Source: Kiritimatiellia bacterium (lineage in GTDB: Bacteria; Verrucomicrobiota; Kiritimatiellia; SLAD01). From it: a stretch of 8,596 nt of DNA. The translations under genes and the position numbers were made by a program. The notes under the pieces were generated by a model. The model did no database searches and was not told the origin of the DNA. It worked only from the letters and a program-made list of their open reading frames with translations. Shown in pieces: positions 1 through 6,312 of the stretch (position 1 is its first letter; each line of letters begins with the position of its first letter). The stretch is from positions 1 through 8,596 of the forward strand of contig SLAD01000130.1 of the NCBI GenBank assembly GCA_007126995.1, in the 5' to 3' direction.

Positions 1-47
1 AACCACGCCACCAACAAACTGAACGCCCAACCGAGAATGCGCTTCAT
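1..47 (-). CDS. Second ABC-transporter permease, 5' end only (partial)
   Basis: Only the first 15 codons and two bases lie in the window; the gene runs off the left edge. The visible peptide MKRILGWAFSLLVAW has a basic start followed by hydrophobic residues, as expected for a first membrane segment. Its ATG overlaps the TGA of the upstream permease by four bases (ATGA), and a good Shine-Dalgarno, GGGAGGT, sits about seven bases upstream on the minus strand. In MalF/MalG and UgpA/UgpE-type importers a second inner-membrane permease normally follows the first, so a MalG/UgpE-like subunit is the expected product. That identity is inferred from position; the visible sequence is too short to prove it. 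Confidence 0.6.
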   Translation of the reverse strand, partial: MKRILGWAFSLLVAW

Positions 48-922
48 GACCGCACCTCCCGTTGCGCACGATGTTGCAGAAAGGTGATGAAGGCCACCAA
101 CAAGAGAAAGAAGATCGCTCCCGCACTGGCTAGCCCTAGATCACGATTCAAGAACGTCGTTTCGTACAAATATTGAATGACCGATACCGTGCGATCCTGT
201 GGGCCGCCCCGGGTCATCAGGTACGGTTGGACGAACAACCGAAACGCCAAAATGGTCGTGGTGATCCACACAAACAGCAAACTATTCCGCATGCTCGGAA
301 TGATCACGTACCAGAGCCGCTGCGCGCCGTTAGCGCCATCAATCCGGGCCGCCTCCAGTTGATCCCGTGACAACTGCTGCAGGCCGGCAAGAAAGATCAT
401 CATCTGAAACCCGACCCCTTGCCAAACCGACATGGCGGCGATAGCCGGCAGCGCCAAAAGGGGATTTTGCAGCCAGTCCTGTGCCGGTAATCCCAGGGCC
501 AGTAGCGCGGCATTGATTAAGCCGGCTTCATTGCCATCCAGCGGCTGGTACAAGAGCGTCCACAGGATCGCAAGCACCGGCATCGAGACCACCACCGGAA
601 CGAAGAAGGCCGTGCGCAGCCAACGCCAATACGGTTCAGGGCGATTGACCCAGAGTGCCAGAAAGAAGGCCAGCACCGATTGCAATGGCACCACCATGAG
701 GGCAAACAAGGCGGTGTTGAGAAAAGCCTGTCGAAACCGGGGATCGGACAAAAGATAGGAATAATGCGCGCCGCGATTCCATTCGGCATTTTGCGGCGCC
801 AATAGATTGGCGTCGGTGAAGCTCCAAACGACCGAGCGCACCAGGGGCCAGGCCACGAAGGTGCCCAGCACCAGCAGGGCCGGTAACAAGAGCAACCATG
901 CTTCCCAGCTACGGCGATTCAT
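44..922 (-). CDS. Carbohydrate-type ABC transporter permease, MalF/UgpA-like
   Basis: This 292-residue inner-membrane protein is one half of the membrane channel of a binding-protein-dependent importer, probably for a sugar or sugar derivative. About six hydrophobic segments are visible, near residues 8-30, 66-92, 104-126, 157-181, 211-236 and 263-284. The cytoplasmic EAA loop that docks on the ABC ATPase is clear at about residues 190-209 (EAARIDGANGAQRLWYVIIP), a close match to the family pattern EAA---G-------I-LP. The length is typical of UgpA/LacF-type permeases and shorter than MalF itself, which has an extra periplasmic domain. The gene starts 18 bases after the solute-binding protein ends and overlaps the next permease by ATGA, so the three form one transporter operon. 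The ATPase is not in the window; such systems often share an MsmK/UgpC-type ATPase encoded elsewhere. The substrate cannot be read from the sequence. No strong Shine-Dalgarno precedes the start (only CGGAAAAA). Confidence 0.93.
   Translation of the reverse strand: MNRRSWEAWLLLLPALLVLGTFVAWPLVRSVVWSFTDANLLAPQNAEWNRGAHYSYLLSDPRFRQAFLNTALFALMVVPLQSVLAFFLALWVNRPEPYWRWLRTAFFVPVVVSMPVLAILWTLLYQPLDGNEAGLINAALLALGLPAQDWLQNPLLALPAIAAMSVWQGVGFQMMIFLAGLQQLSRDQLEAARIDGANGAQRLWYVIIPSMRNSLLFVWITTTILAFRLFVQPYLMTRGGPQDRTVSVIQYLYETTFLNRDLGLASAGAIFFLLLVAFITFLQHRAQREVRS
53..60 (-). promoter_or_regulatory. Ribosome binding site of the second permease
   Basis: On the minus strand this reads GGGAGGTG, about seven bases before the ATG at 47. 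It lies inside the end of the preceding permease gene. It supports the four-base-overlap start and translational coupling of the two permeases. Confidence 0.6.
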
Positions 923-940
923 GATCGAATGGTTTTTCCG

Positions 941-2191
941 TTAACGGTCCGCCAACCGTTGGACCGCCGCTGCGGCTTGATCCAAACGTTCCTGAACATC
1001 GGCGCCTTGCGCGATATCGCGCAACGCCGCCGCGAAATGCTGCGTCAAATTCGGGTAGAGCGGCGTTTGGGGACGGGGACGCCCATGGGATTCCAGCAAT
1101 TCACGAAACAGCCGGAACGGTTCCTCCTCGTATTGGGGAAACAGTTCAAAAGCCGATTGGCGTGACGGTACCGCCCCACCCGCACTGACCAGCGGCAGAA
1201 TGCCCGTCTCCGGATCGGTTATCCAGCGTACCCACAACGCGGCCGTGTCGGGCTTGGCGGTGGTTGAGGCGATGGCCCAACTCCAACTACCGCAGGCTGC
1301 CGCCGCGTACTCGCCGATTTGCGGCAATGGCATGACGCCCAGGCGTTGCCCCTTGGCTTCCAAATGAGATCGGGCCATCCAATGACCATTCCAATCCATC
1401 GCCGATTCTCCCGCGCCAAAGGGATTCGGGTTTCTGGGACTGCGCGAGGCGAAGCCTTCATCAAAAAGCGCTTGCCAGGCGGATAACGTACGAACATTTT
1501 CGGCAGAGTTGAGTACTTCGTTGATGCGGTTTCCCTCCACATCGATCAAATCCCCGCCGCCCGACCAGATCAGTGGACTAAAGGCGTAGGTATACCACTC
1601 GTCCGCCGTGATATCCATATGCAGGCTGACCGGCAAAATGCCATGGTCCTTTAACTGCTGACACGCGGCCAGAAAGGTCTCCCAATCCCACGCCTCACCA
1701 AAGGGCGGCGGCTCAATCCCCGCCTCTTCGAAAATGACGCGATCATAGTAGAGCACGAGGGCGGAATCGAATGCGCCCAACGTATAGAGTTGTCCGTCGA
1801 TCGAGCCTTGTTCGATGATGGTGTCGAGAAAATCGTCCAGTTCCTCGTCCGAGAAGTACTCGGCGAGCGGCAGCAATAAGCCGCCATCCACAAACTGGGC
1901 AACCGTCGGTCCGTCTACGCCGAACACGTCGGGCATGTCACCTGCGGCGGCTGCAATCGATAGCCGCTCGGTGTATTGATAGTCCGGGAAGAAATCGATC
2001 GTTGCCCGAATGCCCAGACCGGCATGCGCTTCGTTAAACGCCGCCACAATTTCGCGCATGGCGCGATTCTCCGCCTCCTGCCCCTGGTGCGACCAGATCT
2101 GCAGGACCTCCGTTTGCGGCACTTGTCCGCAGCCGACGACCAACAACAGGATTACGCCTAATACCGAGAGTCTGTGTAGTAACGTCATCAT
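941..2191 (-). CDS. Extracellular solute-binding lipoprotein of a carbohydrate ABC importer (family 1)
   Basis: This 416-residue protein captures the substrate outside the inner membrane and delivers it to the permeases encoded just downstream. The N-terminus is a lipoprotein signal: a short basic part, a run of Leu/Val/Ile, and the lipobox VVGC with the lipidated Cys at residue 21. The mature part looks like the SBP_bac_1/UgpB-MalE family: LQIWSHQGQEAE after the signal, AAAAGDMPDVF at about 80-90, DGQLYTLGAFDSALVLYYD at about 132-150, AMDWNGHW at 264-271 and LGVMPLP at 284-290. Two ATGs stand side by side (2191 and 2188) and either may be the start; an in-frame TAG at 2207-2209 rules out a longer protein. 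No Shine-Dalgarno is evident before either. It lies 42 bases after the ClpX-like gene, which allows read-through from it. The ligand is unknown; a sugar or sugar derivative is the usual case for this family. Confidence 0.92.
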   Translation of the reverse strand: MMTLLHRLSVLGVILLLVVGCGQVPQTEVLQIWSHQGQEAENRAMREIVAAFNEAHAGLGIRATIDFFPDYQYTERLSIAAAAGDMPDVFGVDGPTVAQFVDGGLLLPLAEYFSDEELDDFLDTIIEQGSIDGQLYTLGAFDSALVLYYDRVIFEEAGIEPPPFGEAWDWETFLAACQQLKDHGILPVSLHMDITADEWYTYAFSPLIWSGGGDLIDVEGNRINEVLNSAENVRTLSAWQALFDEGFASRSPRNPNPFGAGESAMDWNGHWMARSHLEAKGQRLGVMPLPQIGEYAAAACGSWSWAIASTTAKPDTAALWVRWITDPETGILPLVSAGGAVPSRQSAFELFPQYEEEPFRLFRELLESHGRPRPQTPLYPNLTQHFAAALRDIAQGADVQERLDQAAAAVQRLADR

Positions 2192-2233
2192 ACGTGTTAG
2201 CCAAAGCTATCCGCGGTCTGATGTCAAGGTCGG

Positions 2234-3835
2234 TTACGCGCCCGACTCGCGATGGCTTTCCACGACCCACTGCGAGAGCGTCTTGTCGGGCGCATCGATC
2301 ACCTCCGCCGTGATCGTGAATTGGTCGACGCCCCGGTTGCGGCTCACCAAACTTAATCCGTACTCGAAATTGCGGAATCGGTCTTCACAAAGCGCCCGCA
2401 TGGTCTTGCCGGATGAGGCGCATTGATCCAGCAAACGCTCAATCGCGTCCTCAGCAAAGATCAACTGCAATCCATGTTCGTCGGCAAAGCGATCAGCAAA
2501 GGCATGAATATCCGCTTTCCGCTGTTCACGAATGGGGCCTTCCTCCCCCGCAAGCAACCCCTGCAGCGTAGCCTGCGGATCAGCCAAGAGCTCAGCCGTC
2601 AATTCCAAGCTCCGAATCGGGGTCGAGGGGAGTTCATACTTGAAGTCGCGTAAAGCCCGCTCCAGCACCGTCATCAACCCGCGCGCGCCGGTCTTCTCAC
2701 GCTCGGCGCGCTGAGCAATCTCCTTGATCGCTTCCGGGGTGGTGTGCAGACCGATCTCATAGCCTTGAAAGTCCTCCTGAAACTGGCGCAACACGCTGCC
2801 TTCGGCGTTCATCAGAATCTCTTCCAAATCCGGGGCCTTGAGCTGTTCGCACACCACCCGCACCGGCAAACGGCCAATAAATTCCGGCTCGAAGCCGAAT
2901 TTGATGAAGTCGGACGTTTCCACCTGGGGCAAATAGTCGGTCTCTTCCCGGTCGCGCGTCAGCGTGGCGCCACCCTGCTTGAACCCGATACGGGAATGAT
3001 CGATCCGGGCGCGCACAATGTCGGAGAGTTTGTCAAAGGCGCCACTGACAATGAAGAGCATGTGGCGGGTGTTGATGGTGCGTTTCTGCGCTTTGCCGCC
3101 GCTGCGCTGCATTTCCATCACGGCTTGCATTTGTCCGATCAGATCGGTCTGACTGTGCAGGTTGACCTCCGTTTCCTCCATCAGTTTGAGCAGATTGATC
3201 TGCACGCCGCGTCCGGACACATCGCGGCCCTGTCCACTGCTCTGACCCGCAATCTTGTCGATCTCATCGATATAAATGATGCCGTACTGCGCCAATTCCG
3301 TGTTGCCGTCGGCGGCCTTGACCAAGTCACGCACGATGTCTTCCACATCGCTGCCGACGTAACCCGTCTCCGAAAATTTGGTCGCATCCGCCTTGGTGAA
3401 GGGCACGCCAATCAAGCGCGCGATGCAGCGCATTAAGTAGGTCTTCCCGACACCGGTTGGCCCGAGCAAGATGATGTTGGGTTTGGCGTAATCCTGTTGC
3501 CGTAGTTCCGGTTCCTCAAGACAACGGCGAACATGGTTGTAGTGGTCGCAGACACTCACGGCGAGGACCTTCTTCGCCTCCTCTTGTTTCACGACAAAGC
3601 GATCGAGATAATCGCGTACTTCCCGCGGCTTCAGCGTGAATGCCCGGATTTGCTCCAGTAAGGGATCCGGCGTGTCGTCTGCATGAGGTGGATTGGGTGG
3701 CATACCCGCCGAACCCGCCGTCGAGCCCGACGCGTCACCCATGAACACCGACTGTGTCTTCCCCAGAATGTCCATGAATTGCTTCTGCAACTCCTCCAGT
3801 GAAGGCTCATCCGGTTTATCTTTTTCGTCACTCAT
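2234..3835 (-). CDS. ClpX-like AAA+ unfoldase with no zinc domain and an extra C-terminal domain
   Basis: This 533-residue cytoplasmic ATPase most resembles ClpX, which unfolds proteins and feeds them to ClpP. Visible motifs: Walker A GPTGVGKT (125-132), GYVG pore loop (158-161), Walker B IIYIDE (186-191), DVSGRGVQ (205-212), an IGF tripeptide (283-285) where ClpX has its ClpP-docking loop, the arginine finger in EFIGRLP (R322), and sensor 2 in KTGARGL (R385). The four-Cys zinc domain at the ClpX N-terminus is absent; instead residues 1-34 are a charged, probably helical stretch, followed by a Gly/Ser/Pro-rich linker to about 58. The second pore-loop region (about 221-250) is roughly a dozen residues longer than in E. 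coli ClpX and lacks RKH. After the small domain (about 359-428) another ~100 residues follow that seem to repeat it (about 454-525). The start overlaps the amidase stop (ATGA) and has a strong Shine-Dalgarno. HslU was considered, but the GYVG, IGF and GARGL contexts fit ClpX better. Substrates, and whether ClpP is a partner, are unknown. Confidence 0.9.
   Translation of the reverse strand: MSDEKDKPDEPSLEELQKQFMDILGKTQSVFMGDASGSTAGSAGMPPNPPHADDTPDPLLEQIRAFTLKPREVRDYLDRFVVKQEEAKKVLAVSVCDHYNHVRRCLEEPELRQQDYAKPNIILLGPTGVGKTYLMRCIARLIGVPFTKADATKFSETGYVGSDVEDIVRDLVKAADGNTELAQYGIIYIDEIDKIAGQSSGQGRDVSGRGVQINLLKLMEETEVNLHSQTDLIGQMQAVMEMQRSGGKAQKRTINTRHMLFIVSGAFDKLSDIVRARIDHSRIGFKQGGATLTRDREETDYLPQVETSDFIKFGFEPEFIGRLPVRVVCEQLKAPDLEEILMNAEGSVLRQFQEDFQGYEIGLHTTPEAIKEIAQRAEREKTGARGLMTVLERALRDFKYELPSTPIRSLELTAELLADPQATLQGLLAGEEGPIREQRKADIHAFADRFADEHGLQLIFAEDAIERLLDQCASSGKTMRALCEDRFRNFEYGLSLVSRNRGVDQFTITAEVIDAPDKTLSQWVVESHRESGA
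2261..2476 (-). other. Probable second copy of the small domain, within the AAA+ gene
   Basis: This stretch encodes about residues 454-525, beyond where ClpX normally ends. It aligns by eye with the first copy: EAIKEI with DAIERL, GARGL with TMRAL (R385 opposite R480), RDFKYEL with RNFEYGL, and LTAELLADPQATLQ with ITAEVIDAPDKTLS. Two short gaps of about three and four residues are needed. The match is at protein level and divergent, so the duplication is old rather than an assembly artefact. Confidence 0.55.
2552..2761 (-). other. ClpX-type small domain, first copy, within the AAA+ gene
   Basis: This stretch encodes about residues 359-428 of the ClpX-like protein, the canonical ClpX/ClpB-D2-type small domain. 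It contains the sensor-2 motif KTGARGL with R385, the segment RDFKYEL and the strand LELTAELL. It serves as reference for the second copy downstream. Confidence 0.7.
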
Positions 3836-4902
3836 AAATACTCCTCTAACTGCGCACGCATCACCAGGCTGGTATAATCGAGAATGCCTTCGGCAATGCC
3901 GCGAATCATGCGCGCTTGAAACGCGGGGTCCATTACCCGTACTTCCTCCTCCGCGTTCGTCAAGAAGGCGGCTTCAACCAGCACCGCCGGGCTCACGGCC
4001 TCTCGCAACACAAAGAAGCGCGCCCGACGCACGCCGCGATCCTGATTACCCGTGCGCTGTAGTAATCGTTGTTGAATGGCATAACCCAACAGCAGGTTGG
4101 CCGCATCAAAGGCGTTCGCGTCCACTTCCGGCGGATGTGAACCACCCGACTGACCAGATGTAGAGGCATGGCCGCCGGCCGTTAGCACAAAGGTCTCACT
4201 TCCCTGCGCTTGCGGATTGGCGGACGTGTTGAAGTGAAGACTCACGAACAAATCCGCCCCCGCATCGCGCGTACGGACAACACGATTCGACAGCGTGAGC
4301 GCGCTGTCATCATCCCGCGTGAGGTAGACATCGAGGCCGGCCTCTCGCAAGACATCAGCGACGCCCTTCGTCAACGTGAGCGCCAATTCCTTTTCGATCG
4401 ATCCAGCCGGGCCCTGTCCCCCCGGGTCCGCTCCCCCATGCCCGGCATCCAGCACGATGGTCCGGTAGCCGACCTGGCGCAGGGCCTCAATCGGGCGGGC
4501 CAGCGGCAAAAGCACGGTTTCGACATCACTTACAGACAGCATGGGCGAACGACGGCCAGCCACCACCGGCTCATGCAGCCAAACCAGTACGCCATTGACC
4601 ATCGCCCGTCGGCCACCGACCTCCAGCCGGATGTCGAGATTCCGGCCAGACAGGCTAAAACGCTTCTCGTCATAATTCTGATACGACAGATCAAGCTCAC
4701 GGGCAATCAGGGGTACCGGCCAGTACGTGTGCTCACCGACAGCGACCGGACGCGCCCGTCCCATGGCAAGGACCTCGCGTGGCCAACCGGGACTGAACAG
4801 CAGGAGCAGCGCAAGCGGGAGCAGCGGGAAGACCTTGGGAAATACGTTCCATCGGCCCATCGTTTGAGAATTAAGCAGTTGCAAGCGCATGGTTGATTTC
4901 AT
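3832..4902 (-). CDS. Exported N-acetylmuramoyl-L-alanine amidase (Amidase_3 family)
   Basis: This 356-residue zinc enzyme is expected to cut the amide bond between N-acetylmuramic acid and L-Ala in peptidoglycan, in the periplasm. A hydrophobic export signal is seen at about residues 24-37 (VFPLLPLALLLLF). Residues about 50-135 resemble the Cu-amine-oxidase-like N-terminal domain often found before wall hydrolases. The catalytic domain begins near 147. Expected zinc ligands are H155 in LDAGHGG, E170 in GSIEKEL and H223 in VSLHFNT, and the catalytic Glu is E310 in VLVEAAFLTN, so the active site looks complete. A Gly/Ser/His-rich loop lies at about 243-258. The start is uncertain: ATGs at 4902, 4890 and 4860 are all possible, none with a good Shine-Dalgarno. 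The last would leave the cleanest signal peptide (MGRWNVFPKVFPLL...) and room for a divergent promoter. The stop overlaps the start of the ClpX-like gene. Confidence 0.93.
   Translation of the reverse strand: MKSTMRLQLLNSQTMGRWNVFPKVFPLLPLALLLLFSPGWPREVLAMGRARPVAVGEHTYWPVPLIARELDLSYQNYDEKRFSLSGRNLDIRLEVGGRRAMVNGVLVWLHEPVVAGRRSPMLSVSDVETVLLPLARPIEALRQVGYRTIVLDAGHGGADPGGQGPAGSIEKELALTLTKGVADVLREAGLDVYLTRDDDSALTLSNRVVRTRDAGADLFVSLHFNTSANPQAQGSETFVLTAGGHASTSGQSGGSHPPEVDANAFDAANLLLGYAIQQRLLQRTGNQDRGVRRARFFVLREAVSPAVLVEAAFLTNAEEEVRVMDPAFQARMIRGIAEGILDYTSLVMRAQLEEYL
3841..3847 (-). promoter_or_regulatory. Ribosome binding site of the ClpX-like gene
   Basis: On the minus strand this reads AGAGGAG, five bases before the ATG at 3835. 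It lies inside the last codons of the amidase gene and, with the ATGA overlap, indicates translational coupling of the two genes. Confidence 0.7.
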
Positions 4903-4907
4903 AACAT
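4879..4907 (+). promoter_or_regulatory. Possible sigma-70-type promoter for the TPR gene
   Basis: TTGCAA (4879-4884) and TAACAT (4902-4907) are separated by 17 bases; each matches four of six consensus positions. A start about seven bases on would give a leader of roughly 20-25 bases including the Shine-Dalgarno. The element overlaps the 5' end of the divergent amidase gene, as it must if it exists, because the gap between the annotated starts is only 36 bases. This is a weak pattern match. Confidence 0.3.
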
Positions 4908-4924
4908 CCGCGGGAAGTGAACGG

Positions 4925-4930
4925 AAGGAG
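4925..4930 (+). promoter_or_regulatory. Ribosome binding site of the TPR gene
   Basis: AAGGAG lies eight bases before the ATG at 4939, inside GGAAGGAGAAG. It fixes the start of the TPR gene. Confidence 0.75.
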
Positions 4931-4938
4931 AAGTTTAC

Positions 4939-6312
4939 ATGGCTGAAGTTACGCTAGAAGAAGTCCCCAGAAAAATCCGCGACATGTACGAAAAAGGCTT
5001 CGCAGCCATGGAACGCGGCAATACGAAATTTGCGATCGAGATCCTCACCAACGTACTCGATCTCGAGCCCAAACTCTTTCAAGCGCGCAAACTATTGCGC
5101 GCCGCGCAGGTCAAGCAGTTCAAGGCCAAGAAAGGCGGATCCGTTACCCATATCATGTCCTCCATCACTGGTATCGGCGGAATGATGTCTATCAGCGGCG
5201 CGTTGAAGAAGGACCCTCTGAAGGCGCTGAACCAATCCGAGAAACTGCTCACGTCGGACCCGCTGAACAAGTCTTTTATTAACCTACACGTGCAGGCCGC
5301 GCAGGCCGCAGACATGCCGGAAGTCGGTGTCTTGATGCTGGAAGTCGCCCGTGAATTCTATCCCAAGGATATTAATTTGCTGAAACGGCTCGCCCAATTG
5401 TATCTCGACACGAATGCGACGCAGAAGGCGCGGGATGTGTATGAGACCCTGTTGGCGCTCAAGCCCAATGACCCCGTTTTCGTGAAAGCCTTCAAAGATG
5501 CCAGCGCGCTCGATACCATGAACAAGGGCGGTTGGAGCGGTGCCGGCTCGTACCGGGATATGATTAAGGACACCGGTGAAGCCACGCGTCTGGAACAGGA
5601 AGCCAAGGCGGTTAAGTCGTCAAAGGATATTGACGCTCTGATCGCCGACAGCATGGCCAAAATCGAAGCGGAGCCGGGCAACATCAATTACCGTCGTGCC
5701 CTCGCCGATCTCTATGTACGTGGCGGCCGACTCGACGATGCGATCGACACACTCAACGAAGCGCAGACGCTCAGCGGCGGCGCCGATCCGCAGATTGATC
5801 GAGCCCTCTCCAATGTGAAACTGAAGCAGTTTGATGTCGAAGTCGCGGCGCTCAAGGAAGCCGGCGACGAATCCGCGGCTCAGGCGAAGTCGGAAGAACG
5901 TGATGCGTTCGAACTGGCAGAGGCCGAGGGTCGTGTGAAGCGGTATCCCAACGATCTGCAGTTCCGCTATGAATTCGGTGTGTTGCTGTACAAGAATGGC
6001 CGCATCAACGAGGCCATCCAGCAATTCCAGCAGTCGCAGCGCAATCCGCAGCGTCGCACCCGCTCGCTCTACTACATGGCGATGTGCTTCAAGAGCAAAG
6101 AGCAATACGATATTGCCTTGGAACAGCTCGAGAAGGCCGCCTCCGAATTGCAGGTGCTGGACGACACCAAGAAGGACATCCTCTACGAATTGGGCGTCAT
6201 CTCCGAGGCTATGGATGATAAGCAGAAAGCCGCGAAGTACTTCAAGGAAATCTATTCTGTGGATATCAGTTACCGCGATGTGGCCGAAAAGATTGAGCAG
6301 AGCTATTCGTAG
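4939..6312 (+). CDS. TPR-repeat protein, soluble, function unknown
   Basis: This 457-residue protein has no signal peptide and so is probably cytoplasmic. It is mostly helical with several tetratricopeptide-type helix pairs, which usually act as a scaffold for protein binding. Likely repeats are at about residues 15-45 (YEKGFAAMERGNTKFAIEIL), 112-142, 146-178 (LAQLYLDTNATQKARDVYET), 251-284 (ALADLYVRGGRLDDAIDTL), 342-375 (FGVLLYKNGRINEAIQQF), 376-408 and 412-440 (YELGVISEAMDDKQKAAKYF). A Gly/Met/Ser-rich hydrophobic stretch at about 70-89 (HIMSSITGIGGMMSISGALK) interrupts the array, and a charged Ala/Glu-rich helical stretch lies at about 298-335. The start is supported by a good Shine-Dalgarno. 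It is divergent from the amidase gene across 36 bases and is followed at once by the EEP lipoprotein gene, which starts inside its last codons. No catalytic motif is visible, and I cannot name a specific partner. Confidence 0.88.
   Translation: MAEVTLEEVPRKIRDMYEKGFAAMERGNTKFAIEILTNVLDLEPKLFQARKLLRAAQVKQFKAKKGGSVTHIMSSITGIGGMMSISGALKKDPLKALNQSEKLLTSDPLNKSFINLHVQAAQAADMPEVGVLMLEVAREFYPKDINLLKRLAQLYLDTNATQKARDVYETLLALKPNDPVFVKAFKDASALDTMNKGGWSGAGSYRDMIKDTGEATRLEQEAKAVKSSKDIDALIADSMAKIEAEPGNINYRRALADLYVRGGRLDDAIDTLNEAQTLSGGADPQIDRALSNVKLKQFDVEVAALKEAGDESAAQAKSEERDAFELAEAEGRVKRYPNDLQFRYEFGVLLYKNGRINEAIQQFQQSQRNPQRRTRSLYYMAMCFKSKEQYDIALEQLEKAASELQVLDDTKKDILYELGVISEAMDDKQKAAKYFKEIYSVDISYRDVAEKIEQSYS

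Noticed and set aside
2199..2227. TTGACA-like box on the minus strand upstream of the solute-binding protein
   Set aside because: The hexamer at 2222-2227 is good, but no acceptable -10 follows at 16-19 bases (TTGGCT at 17 is poor), so I do not list it as a promoter.
2744..3436. Long plus-strand open frame (230 codons) opposite the ClpX-like gene
   Set aside because: It is antisense to strongly conserved AAA+ motifs, is rich in His/Gln/Leu as mirror frames are, and has no recognisable domain.
4210..4896. Plus-strand open frame (228 codons) opposite the amidase gene
   Set aside because: It is antisense to the catalytic amidase domain; its Arg/Gln-rich composition is typical of a shadow frame.
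5969..6277. Upstream extension of the EEP frame to an ATG at 5969
   Set aside because: This would put over 100 low-complexity Arg/Ser-rich residues before the lipoprotein signal and lies wholly inside the TPR gene; it is out-of-frame reading.
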